Origin: Burkholderiales bacterium
GTDB taxonomy: Bacteria > Pseudomonadota > Gammaproteobacteria > Burkholderiales > Burkholderiaceae_C
Assembly: GCA_016213325.1 (NCBI GenBank)
Contig: JACRAY010000011.1
Span: 248,001 to 312,000, forward strand
Reading direction: 5' to 3'
Length of the DNA stretch: 64,000 nt
The position numbers were made by a program, and so were the translations under genes. The stretch's first letter is position 1. Each line of letters begins with the position of its first letter. Below are positions 41,547 through 52,550 of the stretch, in pieces. The notes under the pieces are model-generated. The model did no database searches. It was not told where the DNA came from and was given only the letters and a program-made list of their open reading frames with translations.

Positions 41547-41858
41547 TCAGGAGACGACCGCTTCGTCGGTGCGGCTGTCCCCCTTGTTGTCCTTCCAGGT
41601 CACGGCCACCTTGTCACCGGCCTTCGCGCCCTTGAGGGTGAACTGCAGGAACGGGTTCTTCGACACTGCGGGGCCCCACTCGGCGGCCATCGCGGGCTTG
41701 CCGTTCACGGTGGCGCTCACTTCGGTGATGTGCCACGCCGGCACCGCCTTGCCGGACGCATCCTTGCGCTGGCCGGTTTCCATCTCGTGGCTCATGAGGA
41801 CGCGCACGACGGCATTGCCGCCGGACGCCTGCGCGCGGATGCGCATCGGGTCTGCCAT
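41547..41858 (-). CDS. soxZ: SoxZ, copy 1
   Basis: 103 residues, partner of SoxY in the thiosulfate-carrying heterodimer. Opens MADPMRIRAQASGGN and contains VRVLMSHEMETGQRKDASG and WKDNKGDSRTDEA. About four-fifths of residues match the second copy at 59505. No signal peptide; exported with SoxY. Confidence 0.94.
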   Translation of the reverse strand: MADPMRIRAQASGGNAVVRVLMSHEMETGQRKDASGKAVPAWHITEVSATVNGKPAMAAEWGPAVSKNPFLQFTLKGAKAGDKVAVTWKDNKGDSRTDEAVVS

Positions 41859-41899
41859 GTTGTTGCTCCTCTGTTCGGTGGGTTTCGTTGCCGTGCCGT

Positions 41900-42355
41900 T
41901 CAGCCGCCGCAGCCGCCGAGCGTCACCTTGACTTCCTTGCGCGCGTAGAACGCCTTGCCGTCGCCGGTGATGGCGACCGCGTACACGTCCGAGGTCTGGC
42001 CCATCTTCGCGCGCGTCGCGAAGCTCGCCTCGACCATGTCGCTCACGTCGAACTTGGCGACCAGCGCGCTCGGGTTCTTCTCGACCAGCACCAGCAGGTG
42101 CTTGATGCCCGGCAGGGTCGAAGCCGCGGCCAGCGGCACCACCGCGCCGTTCTCGGCGATGTCGGGCGCGGTGAGGGTCACGTCCTTGCTCTCGGCGGGC
42201 GCGCCGCCGCCGTACGCCTTGACGGCATCGGCGACGTTCTTCGCGTCGAACGCGGACTTGTTGAAGGCGAAGGCGTGGGTCGGGACCAGGCCGGTGCCGG
42301 CCAGGAGACCGGCCAGGGCCACGCTCTGCTTGAGGGTTTGACGGCGGTTCTGCAT
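41900..42355 (-). CDS. soxY: SoxY, copy 1, substrate carrier
   Basis: 151 residues. N-terminal signal (RRQTLKQSVALAGLLAGTG) and C-terminal GGCGG carrying the Cys to which thiosulfate is attached. Exported as a dimer with SoxZ. It lies 41 bases upstream of soxZ and 29 after soxD. Confidence 0.95.
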   Translation of the reverse strand: MQNRRQTLKQSVALAGLLAGTGLVPTHAFAFNKSAFDAKNVADAVKAYGGGAPAESKDVTLTAPDIAENGAVVPLAAASTLPGIKHLLVLVEKNPSALVAKFDVSDMVEASFATRAKMGQTSDVYAVAITGDGKAFYARKEVKVTLGGCGG

Positions 42356-42384
42356 GGGGTGCACTCCAGGGGAAAAAACGTTGT

Positions 42385-43461
42385 TCAGCGGCCGGCGCCC
42401 GAGGCCAGCCAGTCGGCGATGTAGCGCGCGTCGTCGGCGCTCAGCGCCTGCGGCGGCATGGGCACGTTGCCCCACACGCCGGCGCCGCCCGAGCGGATCT
42501 TGCCGGCGAGGTAGTCGCCGCGGCCCGCATGCTTGGCCGCGATGTCGGCCCAGCTCGGGCCCACCAGCTTGCGGTCCGAGGCATGGCAGGCGGTGCAGGT
42601 GTTCCTGGCCAGCAGGTCCGACGGCGCGGCCTGGGTGGCGGCCGCCGCGGCCACGGGCGCTCGCTGCGGCGGTGCGGCCTTCGCGAGCGCGGGCGCCCCT
42701 TCGGGCCGCGTCGTGTCGGCGCCGCGCTGCGGGCCGACCAGCCGGTTCTGCTCCGCCAGGTTGCCGTGCGCGTTGCGGGCGAAGGGCGGCAGGATCGACG
42801 CGACCTTCTCCTCGACGGGGCAGTCCTTCATGCAGGCGGTGGCCTGCACGTCGGGCCGCGCCTTCGGGTCGAATTCCTTGCCCGGCCACAGGCCGTGCGA
42901 GGTGCTCACGCCGTTGCGGTTGGGCAGCCGCTGCTGCACGTCGGCGATGTTGCGGTCGCTCAGTACGAAGTCGTCGGCCACGATGCGCCCGAGGTTGAGC
43001 AGGTAGGCCGTCACCGCATAGACCTCGTCGGTCGACAGCGACTTGGGCGCGTTCCACGGCATCGCGCGGTTGATGTAGTCCCACAGCGTCGAGAGGGTGG
43101 ACAGCTTCATCAGCGTCGAGCGGCCGGGGAAGTCGCTGCGGCGCAGGTTGGCCACGCGGCCGGTGCGGATGTCTTCGTCGGTGGTGCCGCCCACCAGCGG
43201 GGCGAACACTTCGTTGGACTCGCCGAACACGCCGTGGCAGGAGGCACACTTGCCTTCCCATACGTCCTGTCCCCTGGCGACGGAGCCGGAGCCCTTGGGC
43301 AGGCCGGCGAAGTCCGGGCGCACGTCGATGTCCCAGGCCTTCACCTCAGCCGCCGTGGCGGCGCGGCCGATGCCGGGAAAGCGGTCGGCCTGCGCGTGCG
43401 CGGCGCCGGCAGCCAGCAGCACCAGCGCGGCGGCGGCCACGCGTTCAACCCAGCTGGACAT
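42385..43461 (-). CDS. soxD: SoxD, dihaem cytochrome c of sulfur dehydrogenase
   Basis: 358 residues with signal peptide (VAAAALVLLAAGAAHAQ). First haem CASCH near residue 75, second CTACH near 292, separated by an Ala/Pro linker. Partner of SoxC; accepts six electrons from oxidation of SoxY-bound sulfane sulfur. The C-terminal domain is similar to the cytochrome at 45191. It overlaps soxC by 17 bases. Confidence 0.92.
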   Translation of the reverse strand: MSSWVERVAAAALVLLAAGAAHAQADRFPGIGRAATAAEVKAWDIDVRPDFAGLPKGSGSVARGQDVWEGKCASCHGVFGESNEVFAPLVGGTTDEDIRTGRVANLRRSDFPGRSTLMKLSTLSTLWDYINRAMPWNAPKSLSTDEVYAVTAYLLNLGRIVADDFVLSDRNIADVQQRLPNRNGVSTSHGLWPGKEFDPKARPDVQATACMKDCPVEEKVASILPPFARNAHGNLAEQNRLVGPQRGADTTRPEGAPALAKAAPPQRAPVAAAAATQAAPSDLLARNTCTACHASDRKLVGPSWADIAAKHAGRGDYLAGKIRSGGAGVWGNVPMPPQALSADDARYIADWLASGAGR

Positions 43462-44800
43462 TCTTCACCTCGCCGCTCGCCTGCACCAGCCAGGACTGGA
43501 TCGCGTTGTTATGGTAGATCGATCGCGTGCCGCGCACGCCGCGCAGCTGGCGGTAGGTGGGCTGCACGTAGCCGGTCTCGTCGGTCGCGCGGCTCTGCAC
43601 GATGGCGGGCTTGCCGTCCCACACCCAGTCGAGGTTGAAGCGGGTGAGGCACTTGCCCATCACGGGGCCTTCCAGGCGCGCCGCTCGCCAGGTGCGGCCG
43701 CCGTCCACGGTGACGTCGACCTTCTTCACCTTGCCGCGCCCCGACCAGGCGAGGCCGGAGATGTTGTAGAAGCCCCTGTCGAGGAGCACCTGGCCGCCCG
43801 ACGGCGTGGTGACCACGCTCTTGCACTCCTGGATGCTGGTGTACTGGCGGTGCACGCCGTCCGGCATCAGGTCGACGTAGTGCAGCACTTCGTCCTTGGA
43901 CGCCCAGGGCTGGTCGCCCACCTCGATGCGGCGCAGGTACTTCACCCAGCTCACGCCCTGCACGCCCGGCACCACCAGCCGCAGCGGGTAGCCGTTCTCC
44001 GGCCGCAGCATCTCGCCGTTCTGGCCGAACGCCACCAGCACCTCGCCCGACGTGACCAGCGACATCGGGATCGTGCGCGTCATCGACGAGCCGTCCGCAC
44101 CCTCGGCCAGCACGAACCGGCCCTTCTTCAGGTCGGCGCCGGCCAGCTCCAGCAGCGTGGCGAGCGGCACGCCGGTGAACTCGCTGCACGAGAGCATCCC
44201 GTGCGTGTACTGCACCGTCGGCACGGCGACGTTGCCCCATTCCATCCCGGTGTTGGCCCCGCACTCGATGAAGTGGAAGCGCGACACCGACGGCAGCCGC
44301 ATCAGGTCGTCGGCGGTGAAGACCTTGGGCGTCTTCACGAGGCCGTTGACCATGAACCTGTGCTTCGACGGATCGATGTCCCACCAACCCTGGTGGTGCC
44401 GCTCGAAGTGCAGGCCGCTGGGCGTGACGATGCCGAACAGCGACTGCAGCGGCGCGAACGACACCGAGGCCTGAGGGGTCTGGGTGAGCCCCGGGCTCTG
44501 GCGGCGCTGCACGTTGCGCTCGTACTTCGAGGGCTTGCCGTAGCCGTCGGTCACGACGGGCTGGCCGAGTCCCCGGCTGTGCTCGGGCAGTTCGAGGATG
44601 TTCGGGTCGCCGTCGGCGGGCGCCTTCGGCTGCGCCAGCGTGCCGCTGGCGGCTACGCCCGCGGCGGCCGCGGCGAACGCGCTGCGCAGGAAGTCGCGCC
44701 GGCCGGCCCTGGCCTCGGCAAACACCCGCTCGACGCCCTCGCGGCCGATGAAGTTCTCCGGCGCCTTGGCGAGGCGGCCGGCCACGGGGAAAGCGGTCAC
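43445..44800 (-). CDS. soxC: SoxC, molybdenum sulfane dehydrogenase
   Basis: 451 residues, sulfite-oxidase-family protein. The Mo-binding Cys is in FHFIECGANTGMEW. A Tat signal RRDFLRSAFAAAAAG lies about 35 residues in, so the GTG at 44800 is accepted; it overlaps the soxR stop (GTGA). With SoxD it oxidises SoxY-bound sulfane sulfur in the periplasm and lets Sox convert thiosulfate fully to sulfate without sulfur storage. Confidence 0.93.
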   Translation of the reverse strand: MTAFPVAGRLAKAPENFIGREGVERVFAEARAGRRDFLRSAFAAAAAGVAASGTLAQPKAPADGDPNILELPEHSRGLGQPVVTDGYGKPSKYERNVQRRQSPGLTQTPQASVSFAPLQSLFGIVTPSGLHFERHHQGWWDIDPSKHRFMVNGLVKTPKVFTADDLMRLPSVSRFHFIECGANTGMEWGNVAVPTVQYTHGMLSCSEFTGVPLATLLELAGADLKKGRFVLAEGADGSSMTRTIPMSLVTSGEVLVAFGQNGEMLRPENGYPLRLVVPGVQGVSWVKYLRRIEVGDQPWASKDEVLHYVDLMPDGVHRQYTSIQECKSVVTTPSGGQVLLDRGFYNISGLAWSGRGKVKKVDVTVDGGRTWRAARLEGPVMGKCLTRFNLDWVWDGKPAIVQSRATDETGYVQPTYRQLRGVRGTRSIYHNNAIQSWLVQASGEVKNVQLG

Positions 44801-45126
44801 GAATTCTCCTTTTCCGTTGGCGGCAGGAAGCTGCCGACGGCGCTGCAGAGGAACCTGCCGGTCTCCTCGCTGGTGCGGTAATAGACTTGCGCACCCTGCC
44901 GCCGGCGGGCGAGCAGCCCCGAGCGGTAGAGCAGGTTCAGCTGGTGCGACAGGCCCGAAGGCGGCATGCCGATCGCCGTGGCGAGCTCGCCCACGCACAG
45001 CTCGCGGCCGCACAGTGCTTTCACGATGCGCAGGCGCGGCACGGTGGACAGCAGCGAGAAGACCTCGGCCGCGCGTTCGAGCGACGTGCAGGCCCGCGGG
45101 GAGAGGGTCGCCATTGCGTTATCCAT
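44797..45126 (-). CDS. soxR: ArsR-family repressor SoxR-like
   Basis: 109 residues. Helix-turn-helix IGMPPSGLSHQLNLLYRSG and wing RRRQGAQVYYR. Cys in KALCGRELCVGEL and FLCSAVG lie near the metal/thiol-sensing positions of the family. Located directly upstream of soxC, as the SoxR repressor of other sox clusters. It probably responds to a sulfur intermediate. Confidence 0.85.
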   Translation of the reverse strand: MDNAMATLSPRACTSLERAAEVFSLLSTVPRLRIVKALCGRELCVGELATAIGMPPSGLSHQLNLLYRSGLLARRRQGAQVYYRTSEETGRFLCSAVGSFLPPTEKENS

Positions 45127-45190
45127 CGTGACCTGAAAATATGCGTAGATGATGATGTGTGGGGCGAGGGAGCGCGCGGAACGGCCGCGC

Positions 45191-45496
45191 CTACTTCGCT
45201 CCCTGCAGGATCCACGCGGCAAGCCGCTGCGCGTCGTCGTCCGCCAGGGCGGCCTGCGGCGGCATCGGCACCGGCCCCCAGCGGCCCGTGCCCCCGAACT
45301 TGATGCTGCGGGCCAGCTGCGCCTGCGCGTCCTTCTGGCCGGCGTACTTCTTCGCGATGTCCTGGTAGGCCGGGCCGACCAGCTTCTTGTCGACAGCGTG
45401 GCACGCCAGGCAGGCGTTCTTCTGCGCCAGCTCCATGCTGGCGAAGGCGGGGCTGCACGCGAGCACGGCGGCGGCGGACAGCAGTAAGCGGCGCAT
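45191..45496 (-). CDS. Monohaem cytochrome c linked to Sox
   Basis: 101 residues, signal peptide (LLLSAAAVLACSPAFAS), haem site CLACH and distal Met in GPVPMPPQ. Clearly related to the C-terminal domain of SoxD (KNACLACHAVDKKLVGPAYQ against RNTCTACHASDRKLVGPSW). It may be the electron acceptor of SoxCD/SoxAX. The ATG at 45496 is preferred to a TTG one codon upstream. First gene of the leftward sox operon. Confidence 0.88.
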   Translation of the reverse strand: MRRLLLSAAAVLACSPAFASMELAQKNACLACHAVDKKLVGPAYQDIAKKYAGQKDAQAQLARSIKFGGTGRWGPVPMPPQAALADDDAQRLAAWILQGAK

Positions 45497-45523
45497 CAAG
45501 AATTTGTCCTAGATCAGTGCGAG

Positions 45524-45533
45524 TTAATATAAG
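45524..45533 (-). promoter_or_regulatory. AT-rich promoter/operator of the sox operon
   Basis: Minus-strand CTTATATTAA lies 28 bases before the cytochrome gene in an AT-rich spot. It resembles the core of the palindrome at 39334 (CTTATATAAG), so it may be an ArsR-type operator over a -10 box. No firm -35 was found. Confidence 0.4.
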
Positions 45534-45587
45534 AAGACGGTAATGTATGAGACGAATGTTGCCCGCGATTTCGGGGTAAACCCGCGC

Positions 45588-46625
45588 TCAGGCGTAGCGC
45601 GCGGCCATCCGTTCCAGCGGCACCGGCCGGATGCGCCCGGCCTGGCCGGCGCAGCCGAAAGCCTCGAAGCGCGCCCTGCAGATGCCACGCGCCGCCTGGC
45701 GCGCCGCGGCCATCGCCTTGCGCGGGTCGAACTCGCTGCGTTCGGCCGCGAGCGAACGGCGCATCGCGCCCGTCATCGCGAGGCGGATGTCGGTGTCGAT
45801 GTTGACCTTGCGCACACCGCTGGCGATGCCGCGCCGGATCTCCTCGACCGGCACGCCGTACGTAGTCCGGATGTCGCCGCCATGCTCGCGGATGATCGCC
45901 AGCCACTCCTGCGGCACGCTGGAGCTGCCGTGCATCACGAGGTGCGTGCCCGGGATGCGGGCGTGGATCGCGGCGATGCGGTCGATGGCGAGGATGTCGC
46001 CGGTCGGCTGCCGGGTGAACTTGTAGGCCCCGTGGCTGGTCCCGATCGCGATCGCGAGCGCGTCCACCCCGGTGCGTTCGACGAAGTCGCGCGCCTGCAG
46101 CGGGTCGGTGAGCAGCATGTCGTGCGACAGCCGGCCGGCCGCTCCCACGCCGTCTTCCTCGCCCGCCTCGCCGGTCTCCAGCGAGCCGAGGCAGCCCAGC
46201 TCGCCTTCGACGGACACGCCCACTGCGTGCGCCATCTCGCAGACCTTGCGCGTGACCTCGACGTTGTAGTCGTAGCTCGCCGGCGTCTTCGCGTCCTCGC
46301 GCAGCGAGCCGTCCATCATCACGCTGGAAAAGCCCGAGCGGATCGACTGCTGGCACACCGCGGGCGTGGCGGCGTGGTCCTGGTGCAGCACCACCGGCAG
46401 CGAGGGGTGGGTCTCGATCGCGGCCAGCACGATGTGGCGCAGGTAGGCTTCGCCGGCATACTTGCGCGCGCCGGCGGACGCCTGCAGGATCACCGGGCTC
46501 GCGGTTTCTTCCGCGGCTTCCATGATCGCCTGCACCTGCTCCAGGTTGTTGACGTTGAACGCCGGCACGCCGTAGCCGTTCTCGGCCGCGTGGTCCAGCA
46601 CCTGCCTCAGGGAAAGGAGGGCCAT
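45588..46625 (-). CDS. cbbA: Fructose-bisphosphate aldolase, class II
   Basis: 345 residues. Zinc-binding [11 protein letters not shown], the conserved [21 protein letters not shown], and [13 protein letters not shown]. Converts triose phosphates to fructose/sedoheptulose bisphosphate in the CBB cycle. Last gene of the cbb operon, 21 bases after pgk. Confidence 0.95.
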   Translation of the reverse strand: MALLSLRQVLDHAAENGYGVPAFNVNNLEQVQAIMEAAEETASPVILQASAGARKYAGEAYLRHIVLAAIETHPSLPVVLHQDHAATPAVCQQSIRSGFSSVMMDGSLREDAKTPASYDYNVEVTRKVCEMAHAVGVSVEGELGCLGSLETGEAGEEDGVGAAGRLSHDMLLTDPLQARDFVERTGVDALAIAIGTSHGAYKFTRQPTGDILAIDRIAAIHARIPGTHLVMHGSSSVPQEWLAIIREHGGDIRTTYGVPVEEIRRGIASGVRKVNIDTDIRLAMTGAMRRSLAAERSEFDPRKAMAAARQAARGICRARFEAFGCAGQAGRIRPVPLERMAARYA

Positions 46626-46646
46626 GGGGTGTGCTCCTTGCGAGGG

Positions 46647-47846
46647 TCAGTGGGCGGCGCGCTGCTGCAGCACCTCGATGGCGGGCAGGGTGCGGCCCTC
46701 CAGCACTTCGAGGAAGGCGCCGCCGCCAGTGGAGATGTAGTCGATGCCGCGCGCCACGCCGTACTTCGCGATGGCGGCGAGCGTGTCGCCGCCGCCGGCG
46801 ATGCTGAAGGCTGGCGAGCGTGCGATGGCACGCGCGATGGCCTCGGTGCCGGCGCCGAACGCTTCCAACTCGAAGACGCCGACGGGGCCGTTCCAGACGA
46901 CGCTGCCCGCATCCAGCAATTGCTGCGCATGACGCTGCGCCGTTGCCGGCCCGATGTCGAGGATGAGATCGTCCGGCTCGACCGAAGTGGCCGGCTTCAC
47001 CACGGCAGGCGCGCCGGCGGCCAGGCGCTTCGCGGTCACCACGTCTGACGGCATGGGCACTTCGGCGCCGCGCCTGCGCATGGCGTCCATCACGGCACGC
47101 GCTTCGTCCACCAGGGCGGGCTCGGCCAGGCTGCCGCCGATCGGCAAGCCGGCGGCGAGCATGAACGTGTTGGCGATCCCGCCGCCCACGATGAGGCGGT
47201 CGACCTTGCCGGCGAGCGACTTGAGGATGGCGAGCTTGGTCGACACCTTGGAGCCGCCCACCACCGCGGCCAGCGGCCGCTTCGGCTGGGCGAGCGCGCG
47301 CCCGAGCGCGTCCATCTCCGCCGCGAGCAGGGGCCCGGCGCAGGCGATCGGCGCGAAGCGTGCGATGCCGTGCGTGCTGGCCTCGGCGCGGTGCGCGGTG
47401 CCGAACGCGTCGTGCACGAACACCTCGCACAGGCCCGCCATGCGGCGCGCCAGTGCTTCGCTGTTCTTCTTCTCTCCGGCATTGCCGCGGCAGTTTTCCA
47501 GCAGCACGAGCTGCCCCGGTTGCACCGCCACGCCGTCCACCCAGTCCCGCACCAGCGGCACTTCGCGGCCGCGCAATTCACCCATGCGGCGGGCCACCGG
47601 GGCGAGCGACTCCCGCGGCTGCAGCGCGCCCTCCTCCGGGCGGCCCAGGTGGCTGGTCACCATCACGGCCGCGCCGGCCGCGAGGGCCATGCGCACGCCA
47701 TCCAGGCTGGCGCGGATGCGTGTGTCTTCCGCGATGCTGCCGTCCGGATGCAGGGGCACGTTGAGGTCGGAGCGGATGAACACGCGCTTGCCCGCGGGAA
47801 AGCCGGTCTGCACGACGTCCGAGAAGCGCAGTACGGTATCGTTCAC
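46647..47846 (-). CDS. cbbK: Phosphoglycerate kinase
   Basis: 399 residues. N-terminal [38 protein letters not shown] and C-terminal [13 protein letters not shown] are all standard. It overlaps cbbZ by four bases. In the classic order cbbG (GAPDH) stands between cbbZ and cbbK; here it is missing. Confidence 0.96.
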   Translation of the reverse strand: MNDTVLRFSDVVQTGFPAGKRVFIRSDLNVPLHPDGSIAEDTRIRASLDGVRMALAAGAAVMVTSHLGRPEEGALQPRESLAPVARRMGELRGREVPLVRDWVDGVAVQPGQLVLLENCRGNAGEKKNSEALARRMAGLCEVFVHDAFGTAHRAEASTHGIARFAPIACAGPLLAAEMDALGRALAQPKRPLAAVVGGSKVSTKLAILKSLAGKVDRLIVGGGIANTFMLAAGLPIGGSLAEPALVDEARAVMDAMRRRGAEVPMPSDVVTAKRLAAGAPAVVKPATSVEPDDLILDIGPATAQRHAQQLLDAGSVVWNGPVGVFELEAFGAGTEAIARAIARSPAFSIAGGGDTLAAIAKYGVARGIDYISTGGGAFLEVLEGRTLPAIEVLQQRAAH

Positions 47847-48523
47847 GCGGTGGCCTCCTCGACCAGGGGCCGCAGGTCATCCAGCAGCCGGTCCGGCGCG
47901 CTGGCCGCGATCGGCGCGCCCATGTTGTAGCCGTAGGTCAGCGCCCAGATGGGCACGCCCGCATTGCGCGCGGTCGCCACGTCGATCGACGAGTCGCCGA
48001 TGAACAGGGCCCGCTCGCGCGGCACGCCCAGACTGCGCAGGCAATCGAGCACCCCGGCCGGGTCGGGCTTCTTCGCCGGCAGCGTGTCGCCGCAGACGAC
48101 GTGGTCGACCAGCCCGCGCAGCGCGTGCCGGCGCAGCACGGACACCGTGAAGCGCTGTTCCTTGTTGGTGACGATGGCGCGCCGCACGCCGCGCCGCCCC
48201 AGGTCCTTCAGCACCTCGCGCACGTGGGGGTAGAGCCAGCTGCGCGTGCCGCAGCGGCGTTCGTAGTCGCCGTCGAAGGCGGCCAGCGCACCGTGGAACA
48301 GCTCGCTCGTGCGCACGCGGTCCACGGCCACCCCGGCGGCGAACGCGAACGCCTGCGCCAGCAGCTCGCGCGTGCCGTGGCCGATCCATCGTTCCACCTG
48401 CTCGTGCGCCACCGGCGGCAGGCCGGCGTGCCACAGCGTGTCGTTCACCGCGTCCAGGATCTCCGCGGCGGTGGCGACCAGTGTCCCGTCCAGGTCGAAC
48501 ATCACCAGGTCGTAGTCCGTCAT
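47843..48523 (-). CDS. cbbZ: Phosphoglycolate phosphatase
   Basis: 226-residue HAD hydrolase. Nucleophile Asp in [12 protein letters not shown], the Lys in [13 protein letters not shown] and the acidic pair in [11 protein letters not shown]. It removes 2-phosphoglycolate made by RuBisCO oxygenation. It overlaps cbbT and cbbK by four bases each. Confidence 0.93.
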   Translation of the reverse strand: MTDYDLVMFDLDGTLVATAAEILDAVNDTLWHAGLPPVAHEQVERWIGHGTRELLAQAFAFAAGVAVDRVRTSELFHGALAAFDGDYERRCGTRSWLYPHVREVLKDLGRRGVRRAIVTNKEQRFTVSVLRRHALRGLVDHVVCGDTLPAKKPDPAGVLDCLRSLGVPRERALFIGDSSIDVATARNAGVPIWALTYGYNMGAPIAASAPDRLLDDLRPLVEEATA

Positions 48524-50559
48524 GGAGCGAGCACCGCCTTGTCGCGGCGCACCAGCTGCCGCACTTCCTGCACGACGCGCGCGGCGGTGATGCCGAAGTG
48601 CGCGAACAGGTCCCGGGCCGGCGCCGATTCGCCGAAGGTCGCGATGCCGATCACCACCCCGTCGAGGCCGACGTACTTTCGCCAGAAGTCCGGATGCGCC
48701 GCCTCGATCGCAAGTGCCGGCAGGCCCCGCGGCAGCACCGAGCCCCTGTAGGCCTGCGGCTGCCGGTCGAAGCGGCTGGTGCAGGGCATGGACACCACGC
48801 GCGTGGCGATGCCTTCCAGCGCCAGCTCGGCCTGCGCGGCGAGCGCCAGCGAGACCTCGGAGCCCGTCGCGAGGAGCACGGCCTGCGCGCCTTCGATGTC
48901 CGAGAGCACGTAGCCGCCGCGCCGCACGTCCTCGGCCCGCGCAGCGTCGCCAGGGAGGCGAGGCAGGTTCTGGCGCGACAGGCACAAGGCCGAGGGGCCG
49001 TCGGCGCGCTCGGCGGCGCAGCACCACGCCACTGCGGTCTCGAGCGCATCGCAGGGCCGCCACACGTCCAGGTGCGGGATGAGCCTGAGCGAGGGCACGT
49101 GCTCCACGCACTGGTGCGTGGGGCCGTCCTCGCCGAGGCCGATCGAGTCGTGCGTGAGCACGTGCACCACGCGCAGCTTCATCAGCGCCGCCATGCGGAT
49201 CGCGTTGCGGCTGTAGTCGCTGAAGGTGAGGAAGGTGCCGCCGTAGGGGATGTAGCCGCCGTGCAGGGCCATGCCGTTCATGACGCCGGCCATGCCGAAC
49301 TCGCGCACGCCGTACGACAGGTGGTTGCCCCACATGCCCGGCCGCGCGCGCACGCTGCCCTTGAAGTCGGTGAGGTTGGAGGCGGTGAGGTCCGCGGAGC
49401 CGCCGAACAGCTCGGGCAGCAGCGGCGCCAGCGCGTCGAGCGCGAGCTGGCTGGCCTTGTGCGTCGCCACGGCGTCCGGCCGGGCGGCGCATTGCGCGAG
49501 CGCGGCCGCCGCCTGCTCGCGGTACGCCTGCGGCAACTCACCTGCCATGCGGCGCTCGAATTCCTGCGCGAGCTGCGGGAAGTGCGTGCGATAGGACTCG
49601 AAGGCCTCGCGCCAGCGGCGCTCGGCCGCGGCGCCACGCTCGCGCGCATCCCAGGCGGCGGCCACGTCCTGCGGCATCTCGAAGGGGGCGGCAGACCAGC
49701 CCAGGGCCGCGCGCGTCGCCTGCGTTTCCGCCGCGCCGAGCGGCGCGCCATGCACGTCGTGCGTGCCCGCGCGGTGCGGGGAGCCCTTGCCGATCACCGT
49801 GCGGCAGCAGACCAGGGTCGGGCGGCCGTCGGGCCGCACGGCCTGCGCCCTCGCGGCGCGCAGGGCCGCATCGATCGCGGCCGCATCGTGGCCGTCGACC
49901 CCCGCGATCACGTGCCAGCCGTAGGCTTCGAACCGCTTGGCCGTGCCGTCGCCGAACCAGTCCTGCACGGGGCCGTCGATCGAGATGCCGTTGTCGTCGT
50001 AGAGCGCGACCAGGCGCGAAAGGCGCAGCGTCCCGGCCAGCGAGCAGGCTTCGTGGCTCACGCCTTCCATCAGGCAGCCGTCGCCCATGAACACGTAGGT
50101 GAAGTGGTCGACGACCGGGAAGCCCTCGCGGTTGAACTCCTGCGCAAGCAGCTTTTCGGCCAGCGCCATGCCCACCGCGTTCGCGAGGCCCTGGCCCAGC
50201 GGGCCGGTGGTCGTTTCCACCCCGGGGGTGAGGCCGAACTCGGGATGCCCCGGCGTGCTGCTGTGCAGCCGCCGGAACGCCTGCAGCTCGGTCATCTGCA
50301 GATCGTAGCCCGTGAGGTGGAGCAGCGAATACAGCAGCATCGAAGCGTGGCCGTTCGACAGCACGAAGCGATCGCGATCGGGCCACGCCGGGTTCGCCGG
50401 GTTGTGGGCCAGGTGCGTATCCCACAGCACCTGGGCCATGTCGGCCATGCCCATCGGCGCGCCGGGGTGGCCGGAGTTCGCGCGCTCGATGGCGTCGACC
50501 GACAGGATGCGCAGCGCATCGGCCATGCAGCGGCGCAGCGCGGGGGCCCTGGTTTCCAT
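48520..50559 (-). CDS. cbbT: Transketolase
   Basis: 679 residues. Thiamine-diphosphate motif [34 protein letters not shown] near the N-terminus, and [17 protein letters not shown] in the C-terminal half. It carries out the carbon-shuffling steps that regenerate ribulose bisphosphate. Confidence 0.96.
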   Translation of the reverse strand: METRAPALRRCMADALRILSVDAIERANSGHPGAPMGMADMAQVLWDTHLAHNPANPAWPDRDRFVLSNGHASMLLYSLLHLTGYDLQMTELQAFRRLHSSTPGHPEFGLTPGVETTTGPLGQGLANAVGMALAEKLLAQEFNREGFPVVDHFTYVFMGDGCLMEGVSHEACSLAGTLRLSRLVALYDDNGISIDGPVQDWFGDGTAKRFEAYGWHVIAGVDGHDAAAIDAALRAARAQAVRPDGRPTLVCCRTVIGKGSPHRAGTHDVHGAPLGAAETQATRAALGWSAAPFEMPQDVAAAWDARERGAAAERRWREAFESYRTHFPQLAQEFERRMAGELPQAYREQAAAALAQCAARPDAVATHKASQLALDALAPLLPELFGGSADLTASNLTDFKGSVRARPGMWGNHLSYGVREFGMAGVMNGMALHGGYIPYGGTFLTFSDYSRNAIRMAALMKLRVVHVLTHDSIGLGEDGPTHQCVEHVPSLRLIPHLDVWRPCDALETAVAWCCAAERADGPSALCLSRQNLPRLPGDAARAEDVRRGGYVLSDIEGAQAVLLATGSEVSLALAAQAELALEGIATRVVSMPCTSRFDRQPQAYRGSVLPRGLPALAIEAAHPDFWRKYVGLDGVVIGIATFGESAPARDLFAHFGITAARVVQEVRQLVRRDKAVLAP

Positions 50560-50572
50560 GCCTGCTCCCGGC

Positions 50573-51457
50573 TCAGGCCGTGCCGAGGGCGCGCTTGCGC
50601 CGCTCCATCATCCGCCACACGAAGGGCGTGAAGATCAGCTGCATCGCCAGTTCCATCTTGCCGCCCGGGACGACGACGGTGTTGGCGCGCGACATGAAGG
50701 AGTCGTGGATCATGTTGAGCAGGTAGGGGAAGTCGATGCCCTTGGGATTGGCGAAGCGGATGACGACGAAGCTCTCGTCCGGCGCGGGGATCTCGCGCGC
50801 GATGAACGGGTTGGAAGTGTCCACGCACGGCACGCGCTGGAAGTTCACGTGCGTGTGGGTGAACTGCGGGCAGATGTAGTTCACGTAGTCGGGCATGCGC
50901 CGCAGGATGGTGTCGGTCACCGCCTCGGTCGAATAGCCCCGCTTGGCCTTGTCGCGCCACAGCTTCTGGATCCACTCGAGGTTGATCACCGGCACCACGC
51001 CGATCAGGAGGTCGGGGTACTTCGCCACGTTCGCCTCGGGCGTCACCACGGCGCCATGCAGGCCTTCGTAGAACAGCAGGTCGGTGCGCTCGGGCAGCGG
51101 CTCCCACGGCGTGAACGTGCCCGGCGGCAGGCCGTAGGGCGCCGCCTCCTCGTCGTCGTGTAGGTACTTGCGGCGCATGCCCTGGCCGGTCTCGCCGTAG
51201 CTGCGGAACAGCTGGGCGAGCTCCGCGAACAGGTTGTTCTCGGGGCCGAAGTGGCTGAAGTGACGGTCACCGGCCCGCTCGGCCCCGGCCTGCCGCCGCT
51301 TCATCTCCTGCCGGTCGAACCGGTGGAAGCTGTCGCCTTCGATGATGGCGGCGTCGACCTGTTCGCGGCGGAAGATGTTCTCGAAGGTGCGCGTCACCGA
51401 AGTGGTGCCCGCGCCGGACGAACCGGTGATGGCGATGATGGGATGTCGTTCGGACAT
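50573..51457 (-). CDS. cbbP: Phosphoribulokinase
   Basis: 294 residues, bacterial class I. Walker [17 protein letters not shown] at the N-terminus and [15 protein letters not shown]. Makes ribulose 1,5-bisphosphate, committing carbon to the CBB cycle. Six bases after cbbF. Confidence 0.96.
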   Translation of the reverse strand: MSERHPIIAITGSSGAGTTSVTRTFENIFRREQVDAAIIEGDSFHRFDRQEMKRRQAGAERAGDRHFSHFGPENNLFAELAQLFRSYGETGQGMRRKYLHDDEEAAPYGLPPGTFTPWEPLPERTDLLFYEGLHGAVVTPEANVAKYPDLLIGVVPVINLEWIQKLWRDKAKRGYSTEAVTDTILRRMPDYVNYICPQFTHTHVNFQRVPCVDTSNPFIAREIPAPDESFVVIRFANPKGIDFPYLLNMIHDSFMSRANTVVVPGGKMELAMQLIFTPFVWRMMERRKRALGTA

Positions 51458-51463
51458 GGTCTT

Positions 51464-52540
51464 TCAGGCGGTGAACAGGCTGCGCTCCGCGAACAGGGGC
51501 GTGGCGACTTCGCGCGGCAGCAGCTCGGCGTGGTAGCGCTCGATGCGTTCGACTTCGCTGCGCGAGCCGAATACGAGGCCGATGCGCTGGTGCAGCGACT
51601 GCGGCTCGACGTCGAGCACGCCCTGCCGCGCGGTGCTGGCCCGGCCACCCGCCTGTTCCATCACGAAGCCGATCGGGTTGGCTTCGTACAGCAGGCGCAG
51701 GCGCCCGGCGCGGCTCGCGTCCTTGCTGTCGCGCGGGTACAGGAACACCCCGCCGCGCATGAGGATGCGGTGCGCCTCGGCCACCATCGACGCGATCCAG
51801 CGCATGTTGAAGTCCTTGCCCCGGGGGCCGTCACGCCCGGCCTGGCATTCCTCGACGTAGCGCTGCACGGGCGGCTCCCAGAAGCGGCGGTTCGACGCGT
51901 TGATCGCGAACTCCTGTGTATCGGGTGGCACCTTCAGGTCCGGGTGCGTGAGCATGAATTCGCCCAGGTGCGGGTCGAGCGTGAAGCCGGCGACGCCGTT
52001 ACCGACGGTGAGGATGAACATGGTGGCCGGACCGTAGATCGCGTAGCCGGCGGCCACCTGGCGGCGGCCCGGCTGCAGGAAGTGCTGCGCGGTGAGTTCG
52101 CCCTGCTGCGCCTCGTCAGGCGCGCGCAGCACCGAGAAGATGCTGCCCACCGCCACGTTCACGTCGATGTTGCCCGAGCCGTCCAGCGGGTCGAACAGCA
52201 GCAGGTACTTGCCGCGCGGGTGGTGAACGGGAATTGGGTGCGGCTGCTCCAGCTCTTCCGAGGCCATCCCCGCGAGGTGGCCGCCCCATTCGTTCATGGC
52301 CAGGAAGAGGTCGTTGGCGACCACGTCCAGCTTCATCTGCTGTTCGCCCTGGACGTTCACCGCGCCGCCCGCGCGGCCGAGGGCGCCGCCGAGCGCGCCG
52401 AACGCGACCGCGCGCGCGATCGCCTTGCAGGCGAGGGCGACGTCGAGGATCAGCGCGTTGAAGTCGCCGGTCGCCTGCGGGAAGCGCCGGCGCTGGTCGA
52501 TCAGGTACTGGGTGAGGGTGATGCGGTTCGCCAGCGGCAT
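51464..52540 (-). CDS. cbbF: Fructose-1,6-bisphosphatase, class I
   Basis: 358 residues from the ATG at 52540 (a longer frame upstream runs into cbbY). Metal-binding [16 protein letters not shown] and substrate-binding [15 protein letters not shown]. Removes phosphate in hexose and probably sedoheptulose bisphosphate. Confidence 0.95.
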   Translation of the reverse strand: MPLANRITLTQYLIDQRRRFPQATGDFNALILDVALACKAIARAVAFGALGGALGRAGGAVNVQGEQQMKLDVVANDLFLAMNEWGGHLAGMASEELEQPHPIPVHHPRGKYLLLFDPLDGSGNIDVNVAVGSIFSVLRAPDEAQQGELTAQHFLQPGRRQVAAGYAIYGPATMFILTVGNGVAGFTLDPHLGEFMLTHPDLKVPPDTQEFAINASNRRFWEPPVQRYVEECQAGRDGPRGKDFNMRWIASMVAEAHRILMRGGVFLYPRDSKDASRAGRLRLLYEANPIGFVMEQAGGRASTARQGVLDVEPQSLHQRIGLVFGSRSEVERIERYHAELLPREVATPLFAERSLFTA

Positions 52541-52550
52541 GGCCAGTCCT

